Virus record (IMG/VR): IMGVR_UViG_3300044732_000635
Span: 1 to 43,989 of that record
Length of the DNA stretch: 43,989 bases
Origin: a virus
Reading direction: 5' to 3' (one strand)
The notes under the pieces are model-generated. The model saw only the letters and a list, made by a program, of their open reading frames with translations, ran no database searches and had not been told where the DNA came from. Positions 30,854 to 37,587 of this stretch are shown here, piece after piece. The position numbers and the translations under genes are program-made. The first letter of the stretch is position 1, and each line of letters opens with the position of its first letter.

Positions 30854-31635
30854 CAGGCCCCCTTGAAGATCGGGGTGAGCGGCTTACCGATGACGGTCTT
30901 CGAGATGGTCTTGTCCCACTCGAACACCGTGTTGCGCAGCGCCAGGAAGACGTCGAAGACTTCCTCGTCGCACTTCATCGGGATCAGTTCGTAGTGCTCA
31001 GGCGACATGTGGAAGACCGCACCGCCGCTGATGTTCTTCGGCAGCGGAACCTGATTGCCGTCCGTGCGCTGCACGTAATCGGCGTAGCGGTAAGCAGCCA
31101 ACTGCAGACCGACCTCCGCGTAAGTGGCCTTGGTCGTCTTCCAGTCGCCGACAACGACCTCGCCGCCGATCTCAGCAATCCAGTCGAACGTGCCCGCGTA
31201 ACGGTGCTTGTCCGAGAAGATCGTCTCTTCCGTCATCAGGAAGGTCGGCTGGAAGTCCTTGACGAACTGATCAAAATGCTTGAGGTAAGGCTCGGCATCA
31301 GCAGTGACACGACCGAGCGTCTCGCCCTTCGACAGGCGATCGAATGCGTCATGCACCTCGGTGCCGATGTCAGCGCGGCCAGTGGTGTAGCGACGAGGGG
31401 CAGCCTTGAGCAGGTCAATGGCAGCCTGACGCTGCCCATTCATGATCAGAGCGCTGTACGCCCCGAAGTTGTCGACCGCGAACTCAGCGACCATCTTCGC
31501 AGCCCAGTGCTGCAGGAACGGCTTCGGCAGCATCGACAGGATCGAGGTAACGCCTGGCACCTTGTCGTTCGTGACAGGGTTGACGTAGAAGCGGGAGCCG
31601 CTACGCGAGATGGTTTGGATCTTGGGTGTAGTCAA
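30853..31635 (-). CDS. RecB/Cas4-like PD-(D/E)XK exonuclease
   Basis: A 260-residue nuclease. The N-terminal phrase PVTNDKVPGVTSILSMLPKP and the GRADIGTEVHDAFDRLSKGE helix with His are typical of PDDEXK_1/RecB-type phage nucleases. The catalytic part is YAGTFDWIAEIGGEVVVGDW followed by KTTKA, giving the D...D-X-K set, then VGLQLAAYRYADYV (the QxxxY motif). It probably recombines or degrades DNA ends. The start is TTG (31635) with GGAGG eight bases upstream, headed by repeat copy D. Confidence 0.85.
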   Translation of the reverse strand: MTTPKIQTISRSGSRFYVNPVTNDKVPGVTSILSMLPKPFLQHWAAKMVAEFAVDNFGAYSALIMNGQRQAAIDLLKAAPRRYTTGRADIGTEVHDAFDRLSKGETLGRVTADAEPYLKHFDQFVKDFQPTFLMTEETIFSDKHRYAGTFDWIAEIGGEVVVGDWKTTKATYAEVGLQLAAYRYADYVQRTDGNQVPLPKNISGGAVFHMSPEHYELIPMKCDEEVFDVFLALRNTVFEWDKTISKTVIGKPLTPIFKGA

Positions 31636-31679
31636 GTGAGACCTCCGAGTACGGAGAGGTGATTTCCTCTACACACTGC

Positions 31680-32513
31680 TCAGGTCTCAGAGGTGACGAA
31701 GTTGAGATCCTCCGCGTCATAAGCCAGATCGAGAAGCCAGTCGAACTCCGCGAGGGAGCAATTGGCAACCGACTCACGCTGAGCCGAATAGCCACCCATC
31801 GACGCGAAGGCTCCAGCAGCCTCCGTTACCGAAGTGAGGCGCTTCTCGAACGACAGCGCGATAGAACGCAGCGGGAACTGACGACGGCGAACCGTTGACG
31901 GATCGAAGGCAGCACCATAAGCATCGGCGTAGCAACTCATACGCAGGTGGTACGTGTAATCACGAGCCGTCGTAATGCCGAACACCACGCCACCATTCAG
32001 CGGGAACCAGTACAGGAACGTTTCCCACGGAGACGGGCCAGGCTGACCTACCTGCTTGGAACGACGATAAGCACGGTCGCATTCGACGCACCAGTTACCA
32101 GCAGCGCGCTTACGACTACCGTTGTAGTGAAAGTCCGCACGGGTCAACAGCCGCTTACAGGCCCCGTAGCAGCGCATGGGTTCCTTTGGGTCAAGCAGAC
32201 CAGCGTCACGAAGAACGGCATTCGATGCTGAACGCTGAGCACCAAGCACCCGATACATGTCAGCAGCATCCGCGTAGCGGCTCGGTGCAGACTCACGCTC
32301 GACAATGTCAAGAGCCTCACACAGGGCATGCTCAATCCTCTGACGAGACTTCTGTACTGCTCGGCGGTTTCTCCCTAAAGTCACTGCAATCTCAGCATCG
32401 GTTGCACCATCGAGGCGGAGGCGCATCAGGTCACGCTTACAGGGGGTAAGTCCTTCGATCCACTCAACAGCAGCAGGCACTAGATGGGCGTTCTGCCACC
32501 CAACAACCTGCAT
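31680..32513 (-). CDS. HTH / zinc-ribbon regulatory protein
   Basis: A 277-residue protein. An N-terminal sigma-4/LuxR-type helix-turn-helix (LTPCKRDLMRLRLDGATDAE, IAVTLGRNRRAVQKSRQRIE) spans about residues 22-60. A middle Cys4 ribbon has CYGACKRLL and later CVECDRAYRR. The C-terminal half is unrecognised, with a WETFLYWFPLNGG strand region. It may be a transcription regulator or DNA-targeting nuclease relative. ATG 32513 and GTG 32531 are both possible; neither has a good ribosome site, so a leaderless message starting just after repeat copy E is conceivable. Confidence 0.6.
   Translation of the reverse strand: MQVVGWQNAHLVPAAVEWIEGLTPCKRDLMRLRLDGATDAEIAVTLGRNRRAVQKSRQRIEHALCEALDIVERESAPSRYADAADMYRVLGAQRSASNAVLRDAGLLDPKEPMRCYGACKRLLTRADFHYNGSRKRAAGNWCVECDRAYRRSKQVGQPGPSPWETFLYWFPLNGGVVFGITTARDYTYHLRMSCYADAYGAAFDPSTVRRRQFPLRSIALSFEKRLTSVTEAAGAFASMGGYSAQRESVANCSLAEFDWLLDLAYDAEDLNFVTSET
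31681..31700 (+). repeat. 20-bp genome repeat, copy D
   Basis: CAGGTCTCAGAGGTGACGAA. On the minus strand it encodes the last residues (FVTSE) of the HTH/zinc protein and lies 46 bp before the RecB-like nuclease start. Confidence 0.95.
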
Positions 32514-32539
32514 CCCAAAGTCTGGATTCACATGAGGAA

Positions 32540-32559
32540 CAGGTCTCAGAGATGACGAA
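32540..32559 (+). repeat. 20-bp genome repeat, copy E
   Basis: CAGGTCTCAGAGATGACGAA. It lies 8-26 bp upstream of the two candidate starts of the HTH/zinc gene and directly abuts the 12-bp hairpin at 32559-32601. Confidence 0.95.
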
Positions 32560-32601
32560 GTCCCCCTAGCGGGTGCGGGCATTGCCCGTGCTAGGGGGAC
32601 T
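32559..32601 (-). terminator. 12-bp-stem hairpin
   Basis: AGTCCCCCTAGC and GCTAGGGGGACT pair perfectly, and GGGC-ATT-GCCC pairs inside. It separates the large inverted repeat from repeat copy E and the HTH/zinc gene. No T run, but the stability suggests termination or insulation of the first early gene. Confidence 0.65.
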
Positions 32602-32712
32602 AAGGGTGGTGAAGTGGTGAAAGTGGGGGTATTTCAGGTTTAGTTCATAGAGAGAGACTCAATTTGTAATATCAATCTGAAATAGGGTCACTTTCACCAC
32701 TTCACCACCCTT
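32602..32712. repeat. Large two-tier inverted repeat with AT-rich centre
   Basis: Perfect 24-bp arms (32602-32625 and 32689-32712, beginning AAGGGTGGTGAAGTGG) flank an inner perfect 8-bp pair TATTTCAG/CTGAAATA (32630-32637, 32677-32684). The 39-bp centre is AT-rich (TTTGTAATATCAAT). The arms contain iterated GTGGTGAA words. It lies between two early genes and codes for nothing I can see. It is a good candidate for a replication origin or a large operator. Confidence 0.85.
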
Positions 32713-32753
32713 TTGCCACCTTCGGTGAATTGCACATCGCGCCTTCGGCGCTC

Positions 32754-33356
32754 CTACGCCTTCGCGGCGGTGCGTACCTCACGGAGACGCTCCGCAAGAT
32801 GGTCAAGGAAGACCTGACACACCTTCTTCTCTACGGGGCTCAGCGTGGTGAGACTGATGTTGTCGAGCAGGTTCGCGGCGCTGCGCAAGGCAGCCTGGAC
32901 CTCGGCGGGGTCGGTGATCTGCTCCTCCCCCAGCACCGCTGTCCGCTGCATCTTTGCCCGCTGCACCCGATCCTTGCGCGCCCGATCGAGCGGGGCCGTC
33001 TTGAGGAAGCCGTAATCCTCGAGTTCCTCGGGGGTGAGACGAGCCCGCACAGCATTACCAATGTGATAGCGGATCGCATTCATGACCTTCGCACGCTCAG
33101 ACTCACTGATACCAGCCGAACCCATCACCTCAGCAACTGCCTGACGGTACGCATACGTGTTGCCCTGTAGGTCAGCCTTGCCGTAGCGATCCGTGTAGGT
33201 CATGCGGAGGTCGATGAGGCGCTCGGCTGCCTCCTTGATGTATTGGGTGTTGTACTTGCCATCAACTACTTCGCGCGTGGCATGACGGATCGCCTCCGTC
33301 GCTTCCTCGATAATTTGTTCGCGCGACTTCGTGATGTCCCCTGAACTGGTACGCAT
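32754..33356 (-). CDS. Hypothetical protein, first gene of early block
   Basis: A 200-residue, mostly helical and highly charged protein (MRTSSGDITKSREQIIEEAT ... ). A middle segment (YRQAVAEVMGSAGISESERA) could be a helix-turn-helix but does not match a known repressor. The C-terminus ends in a coiled helix (VFLDHLAERLREVRTAAKA). GGGGAC precedes the ATG. It is divergent from the rightward 63-residue gene and lies beside the large inverted repeat, a place where a replication initiator or early regulator is often found. Function not assigned. Confidence 0.65.
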   Translation of the reverse strand: MRTSSGDITKSREQIIEEATEAIRHATREVVDGKYNTQYIKEAAERLIDLRMTYTDRYGKADLQGNTYAYRQAVAEVMGSAGISESERAKVMNAIRYHIGNAVRARLTPEELEDYGFLKTAPLDRARKDRVQRAKMQRTAVLGEEQITDPAEVQAALRSAANLLDNISLTTLSPVEKKVCQVFLDHLAERLREVRTAAKA

Positions 33357-33435
33357 GTCGTCCCCAATGTCTGACCCTAGTGGTAGTTACTTCTCGTACA
33401 GTACCAGACTGCAAGCAGTAATGCACTAACACTTC

Positions 33436-33465
33436 TTGGCCCTGGTACGTACGTCATGTTATGGT
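33436..33465 (+). promoter_or_regulatory. Candidate rightward promoter
   Basis: TTGGCC (33436-33441) and TATGGT (33460-33465) with an 18-bp spacer, a fair match to actinobacterial housekeeping promoters. RNA would start near 33472, ahead of a GGGGG site and the ATG at 33509. Confidence 0.5.
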
Positions 33466-33508
33466 CGCTAAACAGGGCATTTCGGCCCTACAGAAGGGGG
33501 AAGTTGGG

Positions 33509-33700
33509 ATGGCATTGCAGTACGACCTCAGTGCAATCGAGCAGGAGTACTGCGAAGCACTAGGGAAACTCGAAGAGATAGGGGCAAGGTACCTCGAAGA
33601 CGAGTACTGCGAAACGCTCCACAGGCTTGAGAAGATTGCAGCCCGCTACTTTGAGGCGGGCGGAAAGCGCGCGGTGCTGGACCTCATCCAGACCTTCTAG
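33509..33700 (+). CDS. 63-residue acidic protein with tandem repeat
   Basis: The only rightward gene between 17.7 and 43.9 kb. It contains a 19-residue tandem repeat: EYCEALGKLEEIGARYLED followed by EYCETLHRLEKIAARYFEA, probably a helical hairpin or coiled coil, with one Cys per repeat. ATG at 33509 follows GGGGG; an upstream ATG at 33461 lies in the -10 element. It has its own promoter candidate and terminator and is divergent from the early block. It could be an early anti-host or control protein; nothing specific is recognised. Confidence 0.7.
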   Translation: MALQYDLSAIEQEYCEALGKLEEIGARYLEDEYCETLHRLEKIAARYFEAGGKRAVLDLIQTF

Positions 33701-33711
33701 CCCCCAAACGA

Positions 33712-33756
33712 CGAAAGGCCCCCCACCCAAATCTGGGCAGGGGGCACTTTCGCTTT
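33712..33756 (+). terminator. Intrinsic terminator after 63-residue gene
   Basis: CGAAAG-GCCCCC and GGGGGC...CTTTCG pair with an inner CCC/GGG, giving a long stem followed by CTTTG on the plus strand. On the minus strand it could also stop leftward lysis transcription. Confidence 0.8.
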
Positions 33757-33770
33757 GTGGAGGTGAGACA

Positions 33771-33831
33771 GTCGACCGTTCCAGACGGTGACTTACCCAG
33801 GGAGCCGAGGGCTACGGGCTCGACCCCCTGG
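33771..33831 (-). terminator. Two further hairpins between holin and 63-residue gene
   Basis: ACCGT/ACGGT (33775-33779, 33785-33789) and CCAGGG/CCCTGG (33797-33802, 33826-33831, with inner AGCC/GGCT) follow the holin stop in the leftward direction. With the terminator at 33712-33756 they form a three-hairpin barrier between convergent transcripts. Confidence 0.55.
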
Positions 33832-33857
33832 TGATTGTGGGGATAGGTGTGTGGACC

Positions 33858-34052
33858 TCAGTCGTCCTTACCGTCATGCCCAGCCGAGGCCAGGAGCGCG
33901 ATCCACGCACCGAGACACACCGACCCGAGAACCGTCAGGGCCACGCGAGTCTCAGGCGATGCGCCTCCGTGGAATGCCAGCGCTACCCCGCCCGTCAGCA
34001 AGACGCCAGTAGCAAGCAGCAAGGGCCAGCGGGCGAGGTCGCGAAGGTTCAT
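33858..34052 (-). CDS. Holin-like two-helix membrane protein
   Basis: A 64-residue protein with two transmembrane segments (WPLLLATGVLLTGGVALAF, VALTVLGSVCLGAWIALLAS), a basic N-terminus and a charged C-terminus (GHDGKDD). This is the size and shape of class II holins, which open the inner membrane to release endolysin. It overlaps the endolysin stop (ATGA) and ends the lysis cassette. Confidence 0.75.
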   Translation of the reverse strand: MNLRDLARWPLLLATGVLLTGGVALAFHGGASPETRVALTVLGSVCLGAWIALLASAGHDGKDD

Positions 34053-34747
34053 GACGGGGTGTTCTCCAACTTCTTGAAGATCGCCTTGTGCGTCTTCTCG
34101 CAGTACGGCTGAACGGTCCAGCCCATCCACTTCTGCATCGACTCGATGGCCTTCACGGGGAAACCCTGCTCTCCCTCGGGCTGAACGTCGCCGTGGTAGA
34201 AGCCCAACTCGGCCAGACGGCACGCAAGCCGCCAGGTCGCCTTGTTCTTCTCACCGTTCTCCAAGGAGCGGATCATCACGTCGAAGTACGGCACCGAGCC
34301 ATCCCACAGATCGGCCTGACCATCCAGGATCGGAATGTCGTAGTGCTGGCCACCCTGCTCCGCCGCCGAGGTGAACGAGATGTGCAGGTGGTGGGTGTGG
34401 CCGTAGCCGCTGCCACGGAACGTCCAGTACGTATCGGCATAGGTGCCTGACGCCACCTGGTCCTCGTACACGATGTTCTTGAATCGGTTGGAGCCAGAGC
34501 GCTTCTCCCGTGCGTAGGCAATCAACTGATCAGCGAGCCAACGGTTGTCGTACTTGGAGCCGCGCAGGTCCTCATCGACGTCAATGGCATGGACCCAACC
34601 GTTCGCGTCAGGATTGTGATCGCTCTCCCTGTCGGCGTGGTCGGCATCTCCAACCGACCCGTCGCTGGCCTTATCGCGGGTCGTCCAGCGTGCGTTGATC
34701 TGATCACGCAGAGTGACGCCACCTTTGACCAACTGCCAACTACTCAT
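34049..34747 (-). CDS. Endolysin, M15-type peptidase
   Basis: A 232-residue lysin. The N-terminal zinc peptidase domain has SDHNPDANGWVHAIDVDED (His and Asp ligands) and GHTHHLHISF (the second His site), typical of M15 L-Ala-D-Glu or D-Ala-D-Ala peptidases that cut peptidoglycan stem peptides. The C-terminal part (RLAELGFYHGDVQPEGEQGF...) resembles a peptidoglycan-binding domain. ATG 34747 overlaps the glycosidase stop (ATGA). No signal peptide is seen, so release depends on the holin. Confidence 0.85.
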   Translation of the reverse strand: MSSWQLVKGGVTLRDQINARWTTRDKASDGSVGDADHADRESDHNPDANGWVHAIDVDEDLRGSKYDNRWLADQLIAYAREKRSGSNRFKNIVYEDQVASGTYADTYWTFRGSGYGHTHHLHISFTSAAEQGGQHYDIPILDGQADLWDGSVPYFDVMIRSLENGEKNKATWRLACRLAELGFYHGDVQPEGEQGFPVKAIESMQKWMGWTVQPYCEKTHKAIFKKLENTPS

Positions 34748-35643
34748 GACGGGTTTCCATTTCTCTTGATCGCAGCCCAAGCGGTGCTGCCGTCCTTGAT
34801 CTGCAAGCCACCGAGGTCGGGGCGATTCCACGCGTACCAGTAAATCTGTTGCACCCCAAGGGCTTCTGCGTGCTGATACGTCTGGTCTACGACGTCGTTA
34901 CCCTTCTCCTCGGGAATCGGGTCACCGAGTAGGCCGTAAGTTGTCTCCGTCACCCAGACCTTGCTCTTGTTCGGAGCGTTCAGCGCGGCCAACTTGTCCT
35001 TCACGGCTTCCAAGTAGTCGCGCCAGCGCGGTGCCCAGTAGCCAACCTCGGGGTAGATGTGGCAGGCGTATGCGTCGACAGGCCAGCCCTTGTCCTTGAG
35101 AGCCGTTAGATACTTCGTCGCCTTGTCCATGCCACCAGACGACGGACGCGGCAACACCGACGCCGAGATCACCATGGCGGCAGAGTCGATCGAGTCAATC
35201 GTGTTCTTCGCACGCTGAGTCATCGTCGCCAGGCGGTTGCAGGTCGAAGTGTCATACGGGTACATGAAGTCGGCCAGTTGCGGCTCGTTCCAGATTTCGT
35301 AGTAGTGGATGCGGCCCTGGTAGCGGGTCGCCAGATTCCAGATGAACTTGTTCCACTCGTCAATGTCATACGGCAACGAGTTGCTACCTTCGCCCAGCCA
35401 CGGCGCGAAGTGCGGCGCGTGCGGGTCCATCGCCAGCCATTGCGGAGTCGCGCAAGCGACGTATGTGATCTTGACGCCCTTGGCGGTGTAGAAGTCCACC
35501 ATCGCGTCAAGGCGATCCCAGTTGTACGTGTCTACTGCCGTGTGGATAGCGCGCCATGAGACACCGTTGTCCCACAGACGAACGTGAGTCGGGCCATCTA
35601 CCCACGGCTCGTTCTCCCAGCCTGTGAAGTGCATACCGAGCAA
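34744..35643 (-). CDS. Glycoside hydrolase, (beta/alpha)8 clan A-like
   Basis: A 299-residue protein with the look of GH5/GH39-type barrels: early THVRLWDNGVSWRAIH, then YYEIWNEPQ (proton-donor Glu near residue 118) and VWVTETTYG (nucleophile Glu near residue 232). It ends in a YWYAWNRP strand. It probably cuts a surface glycan and could be a lysin or a depolymerase. The TTG at 35643 follows AAGGAG at ideal spacing. It starts the lysis cassette just after the tail-gene terminator and is coupled to the endolysin gene. Confidence 0.8.
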   Translation of the reverse strand: MLGMHFTGWENEPWVDGPTHVRLWDNGVSWRAIHTAVDTYNWDRLDAMVDFYTAKGVKITYVACATPQWLAMDPHAPHFAPWLGEGSNSLPYDIDEWNKFIWNLATRYQGRIHYYEIWNEPQLADFMYPYDTSTCNRLATMTQRAKNTIDSIDSAAMVISASVLPRPSSGGMDKATKYLTALKDKGWPVDAYACHIYPEVGYWAPRWRDYLEAVKDKLAALNAPNKSKVWVTETTYGLLGDPIPEEKGNDVVDQTYQHAEALGVQQIYWYAWNRPDLGGLQIKDGSTAWAAIKRNGNPS

Positions 35644-35668
35644 GAGGACTCCTTAGCCTGAAAATGGA

Positions 35669-35694
35669 AGAGCCCCGCCGATGGGCGAGGCTCT
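35669..35694 (-). terminator. Intrinsic terminator of late tail block
   Basis: AGAGCC-C-CGCC, loop GATG, GGCG-A-GGCTCT forms a 10-bp stem with one mismatch; on the minus strand TTCCATTTTC follows. It separates tail genes from the lysis cassette. Confidence 0.8.
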
Positions 35695-35712
35695 ACTGGT
35701 GACGCGGTGGGG

Positions 35713-35919
35713 CTAGATGGACTCTTCGCCCCACTTGCCGATGGGGCACTCTGCGTGTGCCAACTTCACCTTCATCGGCATGAAGCACTTGCACTCTCCG
35801 CAAATCCTGGCGTGCAGACGGTCGCAGCCATTGCAGATGTTGAGACGGGTTAGAGCCGTCTCCTCCATGCTGCGCGGCACCGACGGACGCAGTAGGTCGA
35901 TTGGGCTTGTCTTAGCCAT
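35713..35919 (-). CDS. Small Cys-rich protein, DUF6171-like
   Basis: A 68-residue protein with CNGCDRLHARICGECKCFMP and later AECPIGKWG. The pattern of Cys pairs followed by CPxGKW matches a phage family of small zinc proteins (DUF6171-like) found near tail genes; its role is unknown. The ATG overlaps the end of the upstream gene. It is the last gene before the late terminator. Confidence 0.7.
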   Translation of the reverse strand: MAKTSPIDLLRPSVPRSMEETALTRLNICNGCDRLHARICGECKCFMPMKVKLAHAECPIGKWGEESI

Positions 35920-36238
35920 CGATGGTCACCGTGCCTGACTCCTGCATCACCACTTCGTCGTCCATCCCTACGACAATGAACTCGTACTCGGACACACCGT
36001 CTGGGAGGAACGAGGGCACGGGGCTCTCGTATCTGATCCACCACTTCGAGTTGTAGTGCATGAGTTTGAGCACGTCGGCGTTGTTGACGCGGTCTAGCGA
36101 CGCTACGAGTTCACCGTAGTGTGAGAACGCAAGTTCCTCACCCTTAGTGTTCAGGTGCACGGTTGACTCGGGCGGGTCAGTGAATGGCAACTCGAACTCG
36201 AGAATGAGGTTCGCCCCTCGGGGGATTGTCATGTTCAT
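35912..36238 (-). CDS. Tail-tip accessory protein, hypothetical
   Basis: A 108-residue beta-rich protein (MNMTIPRGANLILEFELPFT...), with an Ig- or BppU-like strand pattern (WWIRYESPVPSFLPDGVSEY, then EFIVVGMDDEVVMQESGTV). ATG at 36238 overlaps the upstream stop (ATGA). Position in the tail-fibre region suggests a baseplate or fibre-associated role. No firm family assignment. Confidence 0.65.
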   Translation of the reverse strand: MNMTIPRGANLILEFELPFTDPPESTVHLNTKGEELAFSHYGELVASLDRVNNADVLKLMHYNSKWWIRYESPVPSFLPDGVSEYEFIVVGMDDEVVMQESGTVTIDG

Positions 36239-36831
36239 ACCGTCTTTGCCCACTCTCCGAATTGATCGACGTAGCCTTGCGGGCCGTAGTTGTCCTTGAT
36301 GTCAGGGTTGTCAGTGCAGGTAGAGCCCGCTGATCCACCGCAGCAGATGGTGCCGTCAGCCCCACACGAACCGTCTCCCTGGCACGAACCTGTGCCATTG
36401 AAACAGTTACCTGAGATGGGGCGACAGTTCGGGGAACACGACTGACCGCCGTCGGTGTAGGTGTACGCCTTGCGCTCGAAGTACCCGAGGCCAGACTGCG
36501 GAGAGGACGCCGCATACCCAGCAGTGATGCTGAACCGTGCATTGACATCCGACAGTGTTACGACCGCTCCGCTGCGGGAAGCAGTGCCGCCGCCTGCTAC
36601 TCGCACAGTCGTGTACGCGAGCGTGGCGTCGTAATTCTGGATGGTGAACTTGCCCGTCGCAGTGTGCTTCATCACGGGTGCTGCAGGCGGCTGCCCGATG
36701 GTGCCCTGTCCCCAGCCGCCAGGGGTCTTCACGTACGACGCGGTAACGGTCCGCCAGACACCGTCGACCTTGACGAACGCATTCGCAGTGTCATGCCACT
36801 GCCCCGCAGCCTTGATCTTCGATGCCGCCAT
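36235..36831 (-). CDS. Minor tail protein with cysteine-rich domain
   Basis: A 198-residue protein. The first 55 residues repeat the tail-fibre phrase type DTANAFVKVDGVWRTVTASY and VKTPGGWGQG. A middle beta region follows. Residues about 130-170 form a compact Gly/Asn/Cys-rich domain with eight cysteines (CSPNC, NCF, SCQ, SCG, ICCG, TC), like a knottin or a metal/disulfide-stabilised tip. It probably sits at the tail tip and contacts the host surface. Confidence 0.75.
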   Translation of the reverse strand: MAASKIKAAGQWHDTANAFVKVDGVWRTVTASYVKTPGGWGQGTIGQPPAAPVMKHTATGKFTIQNYDATLAYTTVRVAGGGTASRSGAVVTLSDVNARFSITAGYAASSPQSGLGYFERKAYTYTDGGQSCSPNCRPISGNCFNGTGSCQGDGSCGADGTICCGGSAGSTCTDNPDIKDNYGPQGYVDQFGEWAKTV

Positions 36832-37094
36832 CAGACGTACACGAACCAGATGTCGCCGTCCATACCGACCGTATTGCCCGCTGGCGCGGCAGTCGACACG
36901 GTGATGTTGCGCAGCACTGCGAGGTTTGTGGACGCTTGAGTGACACTGGCGTCGGCGCTACCGATGCGAGTCTGCACTGCGCGATCCACGTCTTCGCTGT
37001 AAGTGCGGAAGACGGTCTCACCGTCGACGATGTCGCCATACTCGGGAATCGTGTACGACTGGGATGATCCCGACGGGGTGTACTGCTGTGGCAT
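36831..37094 (-). CDS. Small minor tail protein
   Basis: An 87-residue protein with Ser/Thr-rich N-terminus (MPQQYTPSGSSQSYTIPEYG), a helical middle and the C-terminal phrase AGNTVGMDGDIWFVYV, the same type of short ending (DGDMWV) found in the 172-residue tail protein at 39916. Such endings are common in fibre proteins. It overlaps the start of its downstream neighbour. Confidence 0.7.
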   Translation of the reverse strand: MPQQYTPSGSSQSYTIPEYGDIVDGETVFRTYSEDVDRAVQTRIGSADASVTQASTNLAVLRNITVSTAAPAGNTVGMDGDIWFVYV

Positions 37095-37103
37095 GAGGGC
37101 TCC

Positions 37104-37361
37104 TTAGCGCTTACCGATTGCGACGAGTTGCGAGTTCTGATGCAGAAGCCACACGACGTCGTTGACTGCTGGCGTGTAGGACGCCATGTGAGGCACGCCA
37201 CGGATCACCGTGCCCCCGACCTCGCAAGAGAGTGTCTTGCTGGTGGGGTCAACTGCTGTGACAGTTCCGTAGCGCAGTACGACCGTTTGGTCGACCGCAG
37301 CAATTCGCGCGGCCTGTACCGTCTGGTCGAGAAGTTGATTGGTGAGACGGCGAGACATCAT
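37104..37361 (-). CDS. OB-fold tail spike/baseplate protein
   Basis: An 85-residue protein with a helical start (MMSRRLTNQLLDQTVQAARI) and an OB-fold-like beta region (VVLRYGTVTAVDPTSKTLSC, then EVGGTVIRGVPHMASYTPAV, NDVVWLLHQNSQLVAIGKR). This matches the small OB-domain of gp5/gpV-type spike or hub proteins in actinophages. It has AAGGAG-like site coupling with its neighbour by a 4-base overlap. Confidence 0.75.
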   Translation of the reverse strand: MMSRRLTNQLLDQTVQAARIAAVDQTVVLRYGTVTAVDPTSKTLSCEVGGTVIRGVPHMASYTPAVNDVVWLLHQNSQLVAIGKR

Positions 37362-37576
37362 GCTGCCTCAGTAGGCTCCGTAGGCGGATCGACTGGTGCA
37401 ACATAGGGCTGCTCGAAGCCACTGATCGGTTCCCATGAGAGACCGATGTGCGCGGGCATTTCCTCAGTGGACTCGATGAACTCGTAACCATCGATGCCGT
37501 TGTTAGCGGCGACCCACTCTTCATCGGCAACCTCGATGTTGACGACGACTCCGTCCTTGATGCGTGCAACGTTCAT
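37358..37576 (-). CDS. Small tail-region protein
   Basis: A 72-residue acidic protein (MNVARIKDGVVVNIEVADEE...) with YEFIESTEEMPAHIGLSWEP, resembling the short WP-type domain often fused to tail fibre C-termini in phages, and a Pro/Thr-rich end (VAPVDPPTEPTEAA). Likely a tail-fibre accessory. It overlaps the next gene start (ATGA). Confidence 0.6.
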   Translation of the reverse strand: MNVARIKDGVVVNIEVADEEWVAANNGIDGYEFIESTEEMPAHIGLSWEPISGFEQPYVAPVDPPTEPTEAA

Positions 37577-37587
37577 TTGCGAATCTC

